A DNA stretch of 64,000 bases from Humibacter sp049446075 (lineage in GTDB: Bacteria > Actinomycetota > Actinomycetes > Actinomycetales > Microbacteriaceae): positions 310,001-374,000 of the forward strand of contig NZ_JBMSEB010000002.1 of the NCBI RefSeq assembly GCF_049446075.1, written 5' to 3'. Within the stretch, counting starts at the first letter, position 1; every line of letters starts with the position of its first letter. Position numbers and translations under genes: made by a program. Shown one piece after another: positions 62,894-64,000 of the stretch. The notes below the pieces were generated by a model. The model had not been told where the DNA came from and made no database searches. It saw nothing but the letters and a program-made list of their open reading frames with translations.

Positions 62894-63381
62894 AGCGCTC
62901 CTTCCCGCACGGCCGGCATCGTGCGGCTCTGCGCCGCGACCCTCGTTGCGGCCACCGCCTGCTGCCGCCGCTCTATGGCCGGTTCGAGCGCCGCGAGCGC
63001 GGCGAGCGTGGCGGCGGGATCCGTCGTGTCCGAGACCAACGCGACCACCACCGAGACCAGCGCTGACTCCGCGTCGACCCGAGCTGCAGCGCCCTCCTCG
63101 GTCAGCACGAGCTGTGTCGCCCGCAGGTCGGCGTCGTGCGCTTCGCGGCGCAGCAGTCCGCGACGCACCAACGACTCGACCGTCGAGCTGATCGCGGGTT
63201 TGCCCAGGGCGAGGCGATGAGCAAGACGGGATGCCCGCGCCTCCCCCTCCGCCACGGCCGAGAGCACCCGGAAGTCGGCGAGACTCAGGCCGGTCAACGA
63301 CCGCTCGAGGATGCGCGACGCGCGGGTCAGCGCGTGAACCGCTGACCTGGCATCCGGTCGGTCCACAGATGGTTCGATCAC
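62890..63381 (-). CDS. MarR-family regulator of the ABC exporter
   Basis: A 163-residue repressor: 'LSLADFRVLSAVAEGEARASRLAHRLALGKPAISSTVESLVRRGLL' holds the winged helix (about 33-78), with 'LVLTEEG' and a Val/Ala-rich dimerisation tail. The start is a GTG 6 nt after a TAAGAT box, without a ribosome binding site, so leaderless. A perfect 9-bp-arm palindrome covers the -10 box and the first codons, indicating tight autorepression of the regulator-exporter operon. Confidence 0.9.
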   Translation of the reverse strand: MIEPSVDRPDARSAVHALTRASRILERSLTGLSLADFRVLSAVAEGEARASRLAHRLALGKPAISSTVESLVRRGLLRREAHDADLRATQLVLTEEGAAARVDAESALVSVVVALVSDTTDPAATLAALAALEPAIERRQQAVAATRVAAQSRTMPAVREGAL

Positions 63382-63390
63382 CGAACCATC
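63368..63390. promoter_or_regulatory. MarR operator overlapping -10 box and start codon
   Basis: Perfect palindrome GATGGTTCG (63368-63376), 5 bp, CGAACCATC (63382-63390). On the minus strand it covers part of the TAAGAT -10 box, the transcription start and codons 1-5 of the MarR gene. Placement and symmetry are typical for MarR autorepression. Confidence 0.85.
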
Positions 63391-63459
63391 TTATGCACGG
63401 GGTCACGGACGGCACAGAAATCGCTGGTCGGCCGCACCTTTCGGAACTACTCTGAGCGC

Positions 63460-64000
63460 ATGTCCCATGAGACGCCGCAGCCCTTCGAGGGCATAGCGGC
63501 CACCCATAGGGTCGACTTCTCGTCCTTCGAAAAGGACCTCACCGTTGAGGATCTGACCAAGGTCGTCTGGGCTGGCCCGTCCGCCTTCTTCCCGTCACCG
63601 ATCGACACACTGTCGGTCACCCACCCCGTCGGCCTCGGCCGCACCAACACCACGCTCATCCAGGCGACCATCGTGCAGACGGATGCGGCGTCACCGTACG
63701 CGAACTTCGACAGATCTGCGAACCCGTCCCGCAATCCTGCGGTGTCGGTGCATTTCGAGCCGGATGCCTACGGCGCCACGACCGTGCGGCCCTACCTGGT
63801 CACTTTCTACCTGGACGCCGGTGCACCATGCACCTTCTCGGTCACCCAGTACGGTGCCCAGAGCGCCACCGGTCTGGGCAACCGCACGATCACCGGCAAA
63901 CAGACGCTCACGGTCGCCATGAACGGTCTGCCCGCCGCGCAGCAGAGCTGGATCGCGATAGAGCAGACCGCCGGCCAGTCGTGGACCTGGTACAAGACCG
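63460..64000 (+). CDS. Unrecognised protein, C-terminus outside the window
   Basis: Function unknown. The first 180 codons are visible, starting 'MSHETPQPFEGIAATHRVDF'. There is no signal peptide or membrane segment in the visible part. The sequence alternates short strands rich in Thr, Val and aromatic residues ('VRPYLVTFYLDAGAPCTFSV', 'GKQTLTVAMNGLP'), which suggests a beta-sandwich domain. A TACTCT box ends 6 nt before the ATG at 63460, so it is probably leaderless; an ATG at 63466 is an alternative. The downstream part would be needed to name it. Confidence 0.6.
   Translation, partial: MSHETPQPFEGIAATHRVDFSSFEKDLTVEDLTKVVWAGPSAFFPSPIDTLSVTHPVGLGRTNTTLIQATIVQTDAASPYANFDRSANPSRNPAVSVHFEPDAYGATTVRPYLVTFYLDAGAPCTFSVTQYGAQSATGLGNRTITGKQTLTVAMNGLPAAQQSWIAIEQTAGQSWTWYKT

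Overview
The window looks like chromosomal DNA of a high-GC actinobacterium, most likely a member of the Microbacteriaceae. This rests on base composition, menaquinone genes, a System II cytochrome c maturation operon, the short ribosomal protein bS22, and many genes with a TANNNT box ending only 6-8 nt before the start codon (leaderless-type promoters). The genus assignment is inference. I see no rRNA, tRNA, CRISPR array, prophage or transposase gene.

Layout. 1-8.1 kb: a truncated MFS exporter divergent from an HxlR regulator, then menaquinone genes menA, menE, menB and menC, with an M20 amidohydrolase and a coiled-coil protein made of 11-residue repeats between them. 8.2-13.2 kb: a leftward operon of histidine phosphatase, thiol-disulfide lipoprotein, CcdA, ResB and CcsB for cytochrome c assembly. 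13.2-19.9 kb: housekeeping genes (archaeal-type aspS, Dabb protein, glutaredoxin-like protein, bS22, ArsR regulator, potassium uptake pair, proC). 20-24.1 kb: a CUT2 sugar ABC transporter divergent from its LacI regulator, with two matching operator palindromes. 24.2-29.5 kb: CDF transporter, TetR with an NAD(P)-binding protein, tadA and upp. Next comes a Cys-rich leader peptide behind a near-consensus promoter, upstream of a winged-helix regulator.

29.5-41.2 kb: a repeat array, an SDR, a phospholipase-D-like protein, and a glycan-use locus: GH27 alpha-galactosidase divergent from a CUT1 transporter without its own ATPase, followed by a LacI regulator and a GH43 enzyme. 41.2-47.7 kb: two ABC-2 exporter systems, one with a fused double ATPase and a TetR as the last gene of the operon, the other behind a long leader with strong hairpins. 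47.7-55 kb: a MarR gene and a six-gene leftward operon (APC permease, FadR regulator, glutamine-synthetase-like ligase, aldehyde dehydrogenase, SDR, class I amidase) that reads as a gamma-glutamyl-amine catabolic pathway, possibly for ethanolamine. 55-64 kb: AI-2E-type and FUSC membrane proteins, a MarR regulator whose operator overlaps its own start codon, a single-chain four-domain ABC exporter, and a truncated gene at the end.

Two families of palindromic repeats occupy most gaps between convergent genes. One family also lies inside two ABC coding regions, where it encodes inter-domain linkers. Starts were chosen from ribosome binding sites, leaderless -10 spacing, neighbour overlaps and family length. 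All functional names come from motifs recognised by eye, without database searches.
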